From Chinchilla lanigera (lineage: Eukaryota; Chordata; Mammalia; Rodentia; Chinchillidae), in contig NW_004955428.1 of NCBI RefSeq assembly GCF_000276665.1, positions 24,592,427 to 24,656,426 on the forward strand: DNA of 64,000 bases, written 5' to 3'. Positions 1 through 47,896 of the stretch are shown piece by piece. How positions within the stretch are numbered: the stretch's first letter is position 1; each line of letters begins with the position of its first letter. The notes under the pieces are model-generated. The model was not told the DNA's origin and made no database searches. It saw only the letters and a program-made list of their open reading frames with translations. A program made the position numbers and the translations under genes.

Positions 1-85
1 TTTTTTTCTCCGGTACCGGGAACCGAACTCACGACCTTGCTCTTGCCAGGCAGGCGCTTTGCCGGTGAGCTAAATCCCCAGCCCC
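1..85 (-). mobile_element. ID-type tRNA-like SINE
   Basis: On the minus strand this reads gggctggggatttagctca, then the internal promoter boxes and the ending ccggtaccgg plus an A-rich tail that runs off the window edge. It is close to the other young copies (11324, 14041, 43357). Followed on the + strand by a TCTG/TCTC simple repeat. Confidence 0.85.
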
Positions 86-182
86 TGTTCTCTGTCTCTC
101 TATCTCTGTCTGACTTTCTTTCTGTCTCTGTCCCTGTCTCTGTCTGTCTCTCTGTCTCCTTGTCTCTCTCTCTCTTTCTCTT
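86..182. repeat. (TCTG)n/(TCTC)n simple repeat
   Basis: About 100 bases of imperfect TCTG and TCTC units directly beside the ID SINE. Confidence 0.85.
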
Positions 183-885
183 ATTCTCTTTAAAAGCTAA
201 TGTTAAGTAGCTCAGCTAGAAAGCAGTTTTAATTGTCTCCCAGTGAGTAAAACTGGGAGATTTTTGCTCAAAATTGTGATATTCTAAAAGGCAATTATGA
301 CATCCAAAATCTCAGTCCTGACTTGCCCACTAAAGAAAAACACAAATATATGTAATAACAATACACTTGTAAACGTGTGTTGCCTTTTAATGGCTTAAGC
401 CTCTATGAATGTACAAGAAAAATGGAAAGTAGAGCTCCTGCTCACTGAAATATATCAGGAGCCTTCTGTTCTCTATGCGAACAGCTGCCCTATTTACTGC
501 TGCTTTGACGAAGTCACTGCCCAGCTTCTCTATTCAGTAAGATCAGTGTTTACACCCTACTCTGTCTTGAATCAAAACAGTTCTGATTTGTTAATAATTC
601 ACTAACCAAATATTATGACTGAAAAACTGGGACACTGGTAAATAATCAGATGCAGAATGGAACTTCTAAATAGCATTTAGTCTGATCATAGAAATGGAAA
701 ACACAAATAAAAATGTAATTTAGCAATTCATCGTATCCTATTAAATGCCAGCTGTTTTCGGGTTGTAGGATAGAATGTTTTGTTTTCCTCACCACGTCTT
801 TTGAAGTTGGGGTATAACTGGGAAGCAATTAAATTACTCTACATTTTCTACTTTGAAAGGAGTGTATGTTACTGAGGATACTTTT

Positions 886-1125
886 TCATTTAATGAATAT
901 TTGTTGTACACCTATTATGTGCCAGACGCTGCACAAATCATTGAAGTACAGCAGTGGGGAAGAGTAGCAGAGTACCTGTATCCAAGAAGCTTCCATGTTA
1001 CTGTAGAGGGAGAGAACAGACTATGAATCAACAGATGCCTCCATGTCAGGTGGTGAGGCCCTGAAGGGCAGAGAGATGGCAACAGTTTGACTGAGAGTAC
1101 GAGAGGAGGGGTAAAGCAAGACATC
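886..1125 (-). mobile_element. L2 LINE 3' end remnant
   Basis: The segment aatgaatatttgttg, then cacctattatgtgccag, followed by 'cagcagtggggaagag' and 'aagcttccatgttactg', is the typical reverse complement of the L2 3' end. It is strongly diverged. Confidence 0.6.
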
Positions 1126-1499
1126 AGCTCCTTGCATTACCCTTCTAAACTATACACATCACCCTTTTTAAATGAAGCACAGAATTCCATTTAACTGTCT
1201 CCTCCCATATTGATTTTTAACTGCAGTGATCAGTGGCAATTCTAATGCATAGAACTTAAACATATTCAGAAATAGCATGAAATTTCAAAACTGCTTCCTA
1301 TATTAAGTATGAAAGTTAGTCTCTTTCACTCTGGTATAGATGTGTTTAACATTTTCTGATTCAACTAAGAACTGTATTATCAAAGGCCATGGTATCCTCA
1401 GATGATTTCAGAAAAACAGAAAAAAACACTGGCTTTGCCTACAAAAATATTATCATAAGATATAAATCAAATCATGTAAATAGTATTTTATTTGTAAAC

Positions 1500-1790
1500 T
1501 ACAATAGACCCCCCTTATCCATGGGGGATACATTCTAAGACTCCCAGGGGAACCTCAGATAACACCAAACATTTATATACTATCTTGTTTGCCACATATG
1601 CATACCTGCATAAATTAAAGTATAATTTATAAATTAAGCACAGTATGAGAATAATCACAGTAACAAATAAATAGATCAATCAAAATCATATACTTTAGTG
1701 AAACATATTTAAAGTGTATGAATTGTTCATATCTGGAATTTTCCATTGAATATTTTTGAACCATGGCTGACTGTTAGATAACGCAACCCT
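1500..1790 (+). mobile_element. Tigger/MER2-type DNA transposon fossil
   Basis: It begins tacaatagaccccccttat, then ccatgggggatacattcta, contains aatttataaattaagcaca and ends near accatggctgactgttaga. These match the termini and interior of the Tigger1/MER2 mariner-like family as I remember it. Terminal complementarity is degraded; no transposase remains. Confidence 0.7.
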
Positions 1791-2503
1791 CCCAAAGCAA
1801 AAGCAGACCCACTGGCTTCTACATTTACTTTAATTGAAGGTACATAATGATGATAACTACTATACAAAATGCTTTTATATATCTCCAACTCCTTTAAGCA
1901 TCACAACAAACATGTAAATTCAGTTACTGTTTTGTTTAACAGAAAACAGGCCTGCAATTTAGAGGTTAGTTGGCACCGTAACACAGAACTAGTCTTCAAA
2001 CCCACCCCTTTAGATTGCATTCCAGATGTCAGGTTTGCATTGTTTCATTATAAGGAAGCCAAAATCTGCATTATTACAGCAACCCAAAGTCATTTCTATA
2101 TTTTCAGATTTATGCAGTAGATAAATCTGGTGGGATATTTTAATCAATTTCTTGACTTTTTTTAAACTCTGTATTCTCTCCATTAAATTTGTTCCAAATT
2201 AAAACTAAAGGCTTCATTTTTCACACACTCCAGAAAAGACTTCTTTTCAATAGTCAAGGGTATGGGACGCTGAGACATCTCCTAGAGAGAGTAATTAATT
2301 ATAAATGCTTGTGGTGTTGTGCATCTTCTTCGAAACCACACTGAAAGTCACATGGAGCTGAAGATCGGGGAAGAGAAGTTGCCTGAGCAGATCAATAGCT
2401 GGATTTATTTCTGAGTGGAGATTTAAAGCTACACAGAGAACCATTTTTAGCAATCTTCCTTTTCCTATCCTTCTGATCGTTAGACAGATGGTTTGATTTG
2501 GGG

Positions 2504-2706
2504 ACTTTCCTTTGTCTCTCTTCTTTTCCCCTCCTTCTCTCCCTCTCTCAATCCTTCCTTCTTTCTCCTTCCCTCCCTCTCCCGCCTGCCTTCTTTCCTC
2601 CTTGCTGTTTTCCTCCCGCTTCTTCCTTTTCTTTTCTTTCCTTTCCTTTCTTTTTCTTTTCTCTTCTTGTTCTTCTCTCCTTGGTCTCCATTCCTTTCTC
2701 CTTTTA
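2504..2706. repeat. Polypyrimidine tract (C+T rich on + strand)
   Basis: About 200 bases almost purely of C and T. It is open in all three + frames, giving Ser/Phe/Leu/Pro-rich translations that are composition artefacts, not proteins. Confidence 0.9.
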
Positions 2707-2722
2707 AGAGTGGCTTTCAGAA

Positions 2723-2833
2723 GGGCTGGGGATTTAGCTCAGGGACGCAGCACCTGCCTGGCAAGCGTAAGGTCATGAGTTTGATTTCCGGTACCGGGAA
2801 AAAAAAAAAAAAAAAACCAAAAAAAAAAAAAAA
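2723..2833 (+). mobile_element. ID-type SINE with target-site duplication
   Basis: Starts gggctggggatttagctca and ends ccggtaccggg plus a 35-base A-rich tail. It is flanked by aagagtggctttcag (2706-2720) and aagagtggttttcag (2834-2848), a 15-base duplication with one mismatch. Confidence 0.93.
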
Positions 2834-3389
2834 AAGAGTGGTTTTCAGAGAAACGTATCTTGAAAGATCTGTCTAAAACAATAATATGTGCTTCTATGAG
2901 ACTGGAAGACTGAAGTTACTGTCTCGTCTATACACTGGTGCTGCTGTGTTTCATCATGGAAAACACTGATGTTTATTCTAAGGGCTGCAAGAGAAGTGAA
3001 ATATTCCTAAATGAAATAATCTTTTCTCTCTTCCATATTGATTATCTTGAAGCGCCAAGAGTCAGTAGTCACCTGAAATGTATGAATATGTTTACATATA
3101 AATATGGAAATAACAATTTTATTTCCCCTATTTCCAAAGTTGAAAAATACATTAGTAACATTTTATATGATACTGAATAAATTTTAGAAAAAGTCATATT
3201 GACATATTGTCCATATGTCCATATTGTCCAATATTACAATATAATATTATTACAAATAAAGTCTAAGTAACAATTAAAATGATAAAAGGAAAGGAAGCAA
3301 GAAATAGAAAAAAACTTGAAGAGCATTTTACCAAATTCCGGCATGATATTTGAAAGGACATTGATTTTCCGATACACGTGCCCTAATTT

Positions 3390-3485
3390 CTGTTTTTAAA
3401 ATTTTTATTTTACTGCGGTAAACATTCAACGGGAGACTTAACTTCTTCACCAACTTTTAAGTGTACACTTGTGGGCCACGCTGAA
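3390..3485 (-). mobile_element. L1 3' UTR remnant
   Basis: The run atttttattttactgcggta, then 'acttttaagtgtacact', matches the reverse complement of old mammalian L1M 3' UTR sequence. Heavily diverged. Confidence 0.45.
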
Positions 3486-6400
3486 TGCTGGGTTTGCTAG
3501 GATACATCTGACAGGTCACTTGGGCCTCCTCCCCCTTTCCTTGTCTCGACAGGAGAGTTTCTTAGTACCTATTCAAACAGTACAAGAAAAATGAACATAA
3601 AACCACTTCATAAAGTTTTATAATTTAATTGACATTATTATTCAGCAGCATATCTTAAGGAAATATCAACCATTAGCCAATCATTCCAAAATACATTTCA
3701 CTTTTGAAATGTAGTATGGCTCATCTAAAAGTGGATTACAAGAAAATGGCAAGCTTTAGATCAAGTGAAAGAATAGTATATTTGGTTTGGTTAAATTTTA
3801 CATATTTTTGGAATCTAAGAACATAGATGTAAGCATTTACTAAGCTATTGTTGACCAACAATTCTGTCCTGTATCATTAAATGAAGAAAGAGTATTGCAT
3901 TCAAATTGGTAATTTTGAGTACGGTCTTACTGTCTTTTGTGTGGTTCCAGCCATATCAAAATAAAAGAAAGACTCAAATTACCTTTCATATGAAAAATAT
4001 GCCAAAGCCCATCAGATGAACCATCAGGGACACCTTCGCCTATATTCATCTGTCTTCCCATTTTATGAGAACTAAAAGCCTAATCAATAATGTAACAAGT
4101 TAATGGACACATTTTTAAGCACAATGGGCTGAAAAGGGACGCACTGTCAGAGCCGCAGAGGCAGAAGTGGAAACTGACTGCTAATGTTCAATGCTTAGCT
4201 TGAAAAATACTGTGTTACGGTAGAAGCACAGAGCAAGCTGGTCACAGCGGGGTGGACCCGCTCCTGCTCAGCACAGCACTGCTCCTCTGTATTCTCACTG
4301 TGCTGTCCTGTGAGCCACAGACCTGCGGCTCTGCAAATGATTTGATTTTCAGCAATATGACACACCAAACTAAATATTCAAATATTTAATGTGTGTTTTA
4401 GCTAAAAATACAGCCTTGAAAGGCGATTTTAAATTCTAATCTAAAATACTGTTTAATATATTCTGTTTAATATATTCTGCAATTTACAATCATATTGCAT
4501 TCGTGATGAAAATAGGAAGAGCAAAGAAACCATTCTGGTGTTGACAATAAAAGTATTTGAACTCAGTGTAGAGAAAATGAGGTTTTTGACTTTTGCTTCA
4601 TTTTCTTCCCTTCTTCTATTTTGCTTATTAGCAACTTCACCCAAAAAGCAAAAACAAAAGGTTATCAACAGCAACTGTGTCAACGTTAGTGAAAGCTGAG
4701 GGAGGGCCAGTGAGCCACGTTCATTTACCAGTGTCCTGTTTGTTGTGATGGCCATGCTTTTATCCTTAGGATTATCCACAGAGTTTAAGTGCATTTACTC
4801 AGTTCCCTATTATGAAGATTTATACATCACCTTTTCTACGACTTCTCTTTACTTTGTACTATAGGTGCATCATTAAATGGATCTCTTCCACAGGTTATAT
4901 CTTTCCAAATTTGATGTAATGTGTATTATGTCTGGAAATCAGGTTAATGAACAACTTTGTGTTTCTAATGAATTACTAGCTTATGAGAATACTCGTAAGT
5001 GTGCTCTTATATGAGTAGAACAGATGAAAGGAAAAATTGAGAATAGTTTATGTTTGTTATGGCAGAGTAGAGGGCCCGAGAACTGAGGGAGGAACATATG
5101 TACGAGTGCTAAAGACCAGATAAAGGCAGCCCAGGGGGAAGCTTGATGGCAGAAGCAAGGCCACCCATACTTGGCTTGGTGATCTTAGCACTTGGTATCT
5201 CATTCTGAATGAAATCTCTTCAATGAGATGTCCTTCCCTGTCTTTCTATAAGAAAGACAACTCTGCTTACCTGAATCAATGCGTACCTCTGAACTGGGCT
5301 ATTTCAAGGTCCAGAGAGTTGCATCTATAAATAGTTTGCACCCATTTGGCACAGCTATGTTTTCCCCATGTGATACTTTGGAGAATATTGAGCAAAAGTA
5401 TACAGTAAGAAAATAAAAATCAGATTAAGTAAACCAGGGACAGGATAAACCGAGGAACATGCGCTGTCACGGCACAAGAAAAGTAGCTCTATATTGTAGT
5501 TCGTGAAAAAGTAACTATTTACTCTATTTCATGGTGCGTATCCTGTGATTTCCCTTACTTAGGCCTCAAACCAAATCTACTTTTAATTTGTCTCCTTACA
5601 CTCTCTGAAATAGGTTTTTATTTTAAACAATCCATTTACCCAGAAATAGTAAAACTAAAATGCTCTGTCTGCACAATTGGTGCTTTTAGCAAGCCAGATA
5701 TGCACAGTTAAGCTGTGCTTGCAGAATTGTTTTTCTTAAAGTGCAGTCAATTGACCATACACCAGCACTAATTTGTTTCTAACCAGTAAGGCATGTGCAC
5801 AGCTGCCCCATACAGCAGCGACTGCAACTGTCCTGACCAGGCGGCTCACGATGTCCTCAGCAAAGAGAAATTTAAATGCAGCAGCATGCCTTGGCTAGAA
5901 ACCACACACCACCTCCAGACACTGCTTTCTCCCAAAGGCAGATGTTACCATTTGCCCTGCATAAAGTTTTATACTTCCTCATAAAACAAGGCTTATTCTC
6001 CTAAGAAAATTCTTGAAAAATTACCTAGAACTAGTCTGCTGCAAAAATCTATTAGTCATTATGTTAATACTCTAATGAAATGATAGTATACCTATAATAT
6101 GCACATAATTTTTACACGCTCAGAGTAGATTTTTATCTGTAATTTTGTCACACTTTAAGCACTCAGAGATGTCTGAAATTCTATCTTAAAATAACAACTA
6201 GGGGGTAGGTGGTAGATTTCTGGGACATTATTATATCTCCTCAGGCACTCGGGGTGCTGCCTCTTGTTTTCATAATAACTTCAGTCCTGAGAAACTGCAA
6301 TTATCTTGATGCTCACTACTTACACTGTCTTATTTCCTAATTACGGTAGCGACATGAGATAAGTGTGTGATTAGTGGGATCAAATGCATATTATTTTGTG

Positions 6401-7029
6401 GCGATTAAAAAGAAGTTATCATGACAACAATTGCAATTATATGGTCATCAACTATTGATACCAAGTTATGTTCTAAAACCTCTGCAGTTAAGTCTGGCCA
6501 CGAGAACACTTCCTATCTGAGACAAAAGAGCATAAGACTGAGACATTGGCCAAGGAACAAAATAAGTGGCACAGATATCCTGAGCTTTTGCAATGATCAT
6601 ATGAATCTCAGAGAAGACCATTCTGTCAGCATTTGAGAGATTTAGTTTCAATTTCTGCCTAAACAAGCCATGTAAAGAATAATATTTAAAATGTAGTCTT
6701 TCTTTTTTATTTTTCAATTATAAAGCTTTAAATATATGTAATAAAAATGGACAAGAAGCATAACAGCAATGATAAGCTCTTTAATGCTAAATATTCAGTC
6801 TATCATTGGTATTTTTCAAACACTATTACAGTCTTAATGTAAGTTTTCATTCAAAATTCCAAAATTAATTTATCTTTTCTCATTCTATTTTAAAGAAATA
6901 TAAATACTATAAATTGGTGATACAATGAGCCCATAGGCTTTCTACTTTCTCTATAGAAGTATGTTCATCTTTCTTAAGGAAAAAGATGAATGTAAAATTC
7001 TATATATAAAAACGTTTGGGTCAGCACGT

Positions 7030-7262
7030 ACTAGGCATTAGATCAGGAAATCTGACTTCTTACATTTAAACTTGTGAGTCGCTGACTAGATATGCACTTG
7101 GGCAAGTTACTGAATGCTTTGTGAAGCAATTTCTTCTTCTGTAAAGAGAACAGCAACAGTAGCTACCTTGTGAGAGCGTCAAGAACATTTAATTATCTTT
7201 ATATGTGAAACACTTAGAGTCTTGCCTAGCACATAGTAAGTGCCATATAAGGTATTATTGTA
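7030..7262 (+). mobile_element. MIR SINE
   Basis: Contains cacttgggcaagttactga, a 'cttcttctgtaaagaga' block and gcctagcacatagtaagtg, in the order of a MIR consensus. Confidence 0.75.
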
Positions 7263-7424
7263 ATTCAGAGAAATTGAGAGCAGTGGTCCAAGTCTTCATC
7301 CTCTCTACTTTCAACCATTGTGAGGGTTCACTAATAATTTTAATACTTTTTAAATTAAGTTTGTTGGTACATTTTAGATATACATAATGATCATATTCAT
7401 CATAGGGAATATGTACGTGATATA

Positions 7425-7600
7425 TTTTGATTCCTTTTTTTTCCCAATCCCCCCTCCTCCCTTCAACCCATTTCCCCTCCCTATTTACAAAGCTTTGCTT
7501 CCATTTTACCCGTTTTTGGTTTTTGTTTTCCTTTTCTCTTCTTTCCTTTCCTGTTTCCTCTATCCTATTTTCCTTCTGAACAATTTCTTCCTATTTCACA
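7425..7600. repeat. Pyrimidine-rich tract
   Basis: C/T-rich stretch after a T run, with cccccctcctcccttcaac-type sequence. The upstream 7340-7424 part (ttggtacattttagatata) resembles the antisense end of an L1 3' region, but I cannot name it. Confidence 0.6.
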
Positions 7601-8394
7601 ATATCTATTGTCCATTTTGGTACTTACTTACTCTCTCAGTTTCTCACACCAGGGAGACAATGCAATACATGGAATTTTAATAATTTTTTTCTTTAGAATC
7701 TTTTTCAGTATTGTAGTGTGACGCGCAGAAAGACAATGTCTTTTCCAAAATAAAAAGGGCATTCCAACTGTCAACCTGGTATCTTTAACTTGTCCTTTCT
7801 GGCCAGAGTACTGTTTGTTAAATTGCAGTAGATGGTAGTGCTTTTATTGTTTTTAAGATGAAGACCCCTTCTCTGGGCATTTCCAGTTATCTGATGACAA
7901 TCTTGGGTACCAAAGATCTGGAGTGGAACGTTTCCTGCATGGCTACTGTTCTAAGCAGGCTGTGATGAAGATTATATTAAAATAGTTGCTGCACACCCTT
8001 ATTTACAAATAATCCAAATTACCACATCAAGCAACATAATCACTTTAAAAATAGAAGAGTGAAGGAACATCCACATAAAACAATAGCCAGGTGATGTCTG
8101 ACTTTACTTCAATGTTACTTTACTCTTCAGTTTCAAATGTGACATTTGTTCTTGTATTGTTATTTATAACATTGTGTTACTCTTACTATAACAATAAAGT
8201 TAATAAAGTACTCCGTCGTAATACTTGGGTTGCTCTGAAATATTTGTGTAGTAAGTAGAAAAATGAGTTTAAAATGTTTATATTTGACAACAGTAAGATA
8301 TTAAAAGTTGTAAGGGGATTAATGAGCATAGAAAATTTACGAGACAACAGAAATCAGTTTCTGTACAAATGCTGACAGTTTTGTAACGTATGTT

Positions 8395-8560
8395 CATTTT
8401 TTAATTAATACATCAAAACAAAACAAATTATAAATATTAGTGGGGACGTACATGATGTTTTGATACACTGGATAATGTTGAAATCTAGTTAAATATATCT
8501 ATCTCCTCAAAGATTCAGAATTTCTTTATAGTGATAGCATTCAAAATCATTTATTAAGTA
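8395..8560 (-). mobile_element. L1M 3' UTR remnant
   Basis: The order 'tattagtggggacgtacatg', atgttttgatacactgg and 'tctatctcctcaaagattc' matches the reverse complement of an ancient L1MA/L1MB 3' UTR. It lies antisense to NDST4 about 340 bases upstream of the first exon. Confidence 0.65.
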
Positions 8561-8898
8561 AAAAAAATAACTTTATGAGACCACAAAGAAAGAAATTTTC
8601 TCAAGTTTGATTCCACTTTACTCCCACTTCTGTGTACATCTACGTTAGAAAAAAGCTGGAATAACTGTACAATATCGAGACTCATTTAATTCAGGTTCTT
8701 CACTAATCCAATGTCAATGTCAGTTTTAAGAGTGAGTGTATGTGCTATTCTGATTTCAGGATTAGATATGTGGTTTTCCACCTTTAAATAATTGAATCGT
8801 ACAGTTCCAGATTTAAATGATGCGCTCTCTGGAGTTTACACGGTCACTATTAAGCTTAAGCGTATGCTGTTGTGTGGTCATTTTTATCTGTCTTTCAG

Positions 8899-43948
<35,050 letters not shown>

Positions 43949-44090
43949 CGCTGAGACCAGGCCGTGCTTCTCAACATACTTACTGTACCTTTGAGTAGAA
44001 ACGCACAAGCCCCACAACTTTATCCCTTAATGCACTTATGATCGTCAACAGAGACTGTCTGAATAAAGTTCCTTCAGTCTTTTTCATAAA
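43949..44090 (+). other. NDST4: NDST4 3' UTR, proximal part
   Basis: The sequence after the stop leads to a canonical AATAAA at 44062-44067 and a T-rich stretch (44079-44088) that could serve as the downstream element. The real end of the transcript is not proven; a second AATAAA lies at 44668-44673. Confidence 0.55.
44062..44067 (+). terminator. Candidate polyadenylation signal AATAAA
   Basis: Canonical hexamer 114 bases after the NDST4 stop codon, followed within about 15 bases by a T-rich stretch. AT-rich DNA contains many chance AATAAA hexamers, so this rests on position and downstream context. Confidence 0.5.
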
Positions 44091-44667
44091 ATGAAAGCTG
44101 TTATATATGCACGCATTGGCAATTATTAGCATCAATCCCTATGTAAGCTTTTCAGATAAAAAAATGTGGGGTTTGGTAGCATTGCCCAGTTTCTAGTGTG
44201 GGGATTATCATACAGCTCAACTCCTCTGTTAACCAGAAAGTTTCAGAAAATCAGTGTATGACTAATAATGGTGATGATATGCAAATGGCCAATTAAAATT
44301 TTGAGGAAAAGATAAGGACTGAAGTGTATGCAAATGAAGCTAGCAGTAACTTAATATCTGAATTAAGGGCTAAATTTTTCACCCTGGATTAAAAATAATT
44401 TTGCTTTTTTATGAAAAGAAATCATATACTCTCATACTCTTTGTTTTCAATAATTGTTGTTTATTTTGTTTAGCCCACATATATTTTCCTTTGTTGCTCT
44501 GCCCCTTAACCAACTTTTTTTTGATTTGCTAAGAAGTTGTGAAGTTGTAGCCTACATGGTTTTCATCTGTCTTCCTCTTGTAGAAGAGGAAATATTATTG
44601 ATTCATTAACATTACTGTTTCTTCTGACAGGGAGTGCAATTCTCAGTGAATGTGGCATTATGATTCC

Positions 44668-44673
44668 AATAAA
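44668..44673 (+). terminator. Alternative polyadenylation signal AATAAA
   Basis: Second canonical hexamer about 720 bases after the stop, followed by TCTGTT. It could define a longer 3' UTR isoform; chance occurrence is equally possible. Confidence 0.25.
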
Positions 44674-46189
44674 ATCTGTTAGAGAATTCTGGGGGAATGG
44701 AGAGGTCAAATCAGCATAGTATCACTGTCATGTATAAGATGGTCTTTAAATGATTACAGAATCTTACTATACTATTAATCCAGACATTCCTCCTCAACCA
44801 TGATGTAATATTTGTAGACTTTCTCACTATTAAACCTAGAAATGAAAAACTTTATCGATATGATATGAGATGAAGACACCAAGATGTATTTGCTGGTATA
44901 CCGAGGCATTGCGCCTTTAGTGTAATACATGTCAATCTGTTCAAAGCATGGATTTTTTTCATGTTTACTAGTACATCTACTAATGTAGAAGATTATGTTT
45001 TTAACGTATATGTTGGGAAAGAAATACAATCTGAAATTTACCTCTTAGATATCACTTATTCTCTAACTTGAACCAATTTTTCATTCATGTCACCCAAATA
45101 TTAATTTCTAGAGAACTGATGCTCTTTTGTCTTAGAGTTCTTATCCTATTTGGAGGTTGTTATCATGTTAGTTGGATCTTTGTCTCATTTGTCAGTGATG
45201 ATATATTAAGGTTTTGTTAATCTTTTCAGTGATACACGAAGGTAATATTTCAATGGAACAGTAAATCAAACTGCATTGGTAACATTAGCTATCAATCCAT
45301 CTGTCCTCCAGAGTAACTTTTCTATAGGCTGCAAATAAAATGCTTTTTCCTATAATTTGAGAAATTATGCTTGCAATAATTCAGTATCAAGCTTAAGACT
45401 TTTGGTTTCATTTATTTTTTTTCTGTTTTTTCAGCAAGCAAATCAAATTTGGGTATTTTAAAAAAGAATCAAGGATTTTACACTTTTAATTTGAAAACCC
45501 GTCATTGAATTTACACTTCATTATCGTTTTTGGTTATTTTTCTGAAATTGCTTTCTCAGGAAACCTAGAAGCTGTTGTTTCTTTCAGGATATGTAATATT
45601 TTTCTTCAGAATCAGTATAACTCACAGTTACACTTGATTCTTCTGTTAACTTGGGGCTCATGTCAGTGGTGTCACTTATGTTAGCGTGTGAGCTGGGCAC
45701 CCCGGGAACCACATAAAGATGACAGGTTTTTGCATTTAAGGCTCTAACCTTCAGCTGACTTGTTTACTGGTTTCCTCTAGTTTATATTCTTCTTGTTTCT
45801 TTAAATGAAGATTAACATTTTTTCCCAAGTGAGAGAAAATAAATATATATAGAATACAGAGGAGATACTGTTATATCTCCTAATATGTCATGATTCTGCA
45901 ACTCATCATCATATTCTTAATAATGTAAGTCATTTTCTGCATTTTCTCATTTCCTCTCTGTAGAGTGTCACTGATCACGTCTGACAGTACACTTTCCCTA
46001 AACATCACTTCTCTCCTCTCCCCTGGTTATTTCATTCAACATATATATTTTTCTTTTTTGAGTTTGGTAATGAAGACAAAAATATTTTACCTACATAATT
46101 TAAATTCATCATAAAAAAACAACTTGGAGAGACCTTGGACTATAAGACTCTGCAGTACAATAAATCAGGAAAATCTCAATTTTAAAAAT

Positions 46190-46325
46190 TTCTTGTACCA
46201 GCTGCAACAGCATGCACATGTAGTTCCAGTGTCTCAGGAGACCTAGGCAGGATTGCTTGAGCCCAAGAGTTAAGGATGGGCCAACCCAGGCAACAAAACA
46301 AAACCTTGTGTGGAAAAAGCCTGAC
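46190..46325 (+). mobile_element. 7SL-derived SINE monomer, no internal duplication
   Basis: Contains gcatgcacatgtagttcca, 'ggcaggattgcttgagccc' and 'ccaacccaggcaacaaaac'. The right arm lacks the 29-base duplication, so it belongs to an older proto-B1 type. Confidence 0.65.
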
Positions 46326-46339
46326 AAAAAGAACAACAG

Positions 46340-46545
46340 AAAGCTGGCTTTTGTGGTGCTCACCTGTAACACAGCTACTCTGGAAACTGAGGCCAGAGCA
46401 TTTCAAGGCTGAGGACAGCCTGGGCAATTTAGCAAGACCTTGCCTTTAAAAAAAGCAAAGAAATAAAAGGAATGGGGACATAGCTGAATGACAAGAGAGC
46501 CACTGAATTCCGTCCCCAGGACTAACAAAGTAAAACGGGAAGGAG
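46340..46545 (+). mobile_element. B1-ID composite SINE
   Basis: A 7SL-derived arm (ggtgctcacctgtaacaca to agcaagaccttgcc) is followed after an A-rich linker by an ID arm (aatggggacatagctgaat to attccgtccccagg). It is the second such composite in the window and also lacks the 29-base duplication. Confidence 0.65.
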
Positions 46546-47544
46546 TAAGAAAAGATGGGAAGGAGGAAGAGAAAAGGAAGAAAAATGGTTCCTAATTTTA
46601 CCCATTTCAAAATAGTTCACTGAGATTAATATACATATTTATTTAAATTTTTCAATTTAATTCTCTCCTATGGTCTTAAAAGGCATAACTTTAAAATTTT
46701 TTGAAATACTTCCCAAATCCGTTAAGATGATAATTCTTTTGTCTTCAGTCCTTATTTTCTTTACCCCAATATCCCAACTCTAATAGCATTATTGATTACT
46801 CCACTTTGATAAAAGGCTAGAAAAGTATTTGATTGTAAGTTTTCATCAAAGTATCATATATGCTCATCTAATATGTTTCTAAAATTTATATATGAAATGT
46901 CATCCAAAATTAAAGTTTGGTTGCATTTCACATCAGTCCAAAGAGAATTAAATATGCAAAAAGGAAAAGTGCTAGGGAGAAAAATTTTTGCTCTATCACT
47001 GTATTTTTCCCAAAAGCTATAGCATTTAGTCTAATAAAAGATTTTATTTGAATTTTCATTAAACCACCTTACATTTACTTCATGTAGCTTTTTCTCTGTC
47101 TCAATTAGAATAATATCTTAAAAGATCTATTTCTGGTGGCTGTATAACATTAATCATTTGCTTGATGGAAGTACCTCAAAATTAATCCTGGCTAATGATT
47201 TCAAAGCCTTGTGAACAGGATACTTTTCTCAAATGTAAGAACACAGCTTAGCCATGAATATATACATATTTTAAATATGTATGTGTGCATATGTTTTATG
47301 CCTGAAATTTTTCAACTAGTTTTTGACCACCGAAATTATATTTTCAGTATCAGGCAGTGAAATAGTTGGGGAAAGCGGAGAGAAAACTCTGCATTGACTA
47401 AAATTTAAATTGTTAAAATAACTGATACAGTGCTGGTATGGCCACTAGAGTGATGTTTCTTTTTTGAAATCCAAGTATTTAATTAATGGTTGCTTACTTT
47501 TCCTTTCCTTGGCCTTTGTTCACTGGGTACATACTCACAGAGTT

Positions 47545-47768
47545 GTAAATATAAAAGAGTACCCCAGATTTGAATGTGGGTTTTCAAAACCTGAGTTCTT
47601 ATCCCAGTTCTCCCGCTCATTAGCTGTGTGGCCTTGGAAAATTTGTGGAACTTTCCTAAACTACAGTATCTTTTTCTATAAAATAGAAATAATAATTATT
47701 CCTGGGCTTTTGTAGGTTTTAAATGAGGATGTATTTAAATGACATAGTACAATACTAAATGTCATTGT
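47545..47768 (+). mobile_element. MIR SINE
   Basis: Contains gatttgaatgtgggttttc, 'cattagctgtgtggccttg', tataaaatagaaataataa and 'ggttttaaatgaggatgta', a clear MIR. Confidence 0.8.
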
Positions 47769-47853
47769 GCTGAAACATAAAAACAACATGTAAGGAGCAA
47801 ACATCCCTATCTTTCGTTAAACAGAAATGTTCTTCCACTTCTTTTAATGAACC

Positions 47854-47864
47854 ATATATATATA

Positions 47865-47895
<31 letters not shown>

Positions 47896-47896
47896 T
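47854..47896. repeat. (TA)n/(TG)n microsatellite
   Basis: Alternating TA with a TG core of about 12 bases. Confidence 0.9.

Larger units (their letters stand above)
1..8898 (+). other. NDST4 intron upstream of first exon in window
   Basis: AT-rich intron sequence ending in the acceptor at 8897-8898. Apart from the repeats listed separately, I see no coding segment or RNA gene. Stretches 190-880, 1800-2500, 2850-3390 and 3490-7020 hold nothing I recognise. Confidence 0.7.

Noticed and set aside
2493..2876. Ser/Phe/Pro/Leu-rich protein of 127 residues
   Set aside because: It is the translation of a polypyrimidine tract followed by a SINE; neighbouring frames are open as well, with the same biased content.
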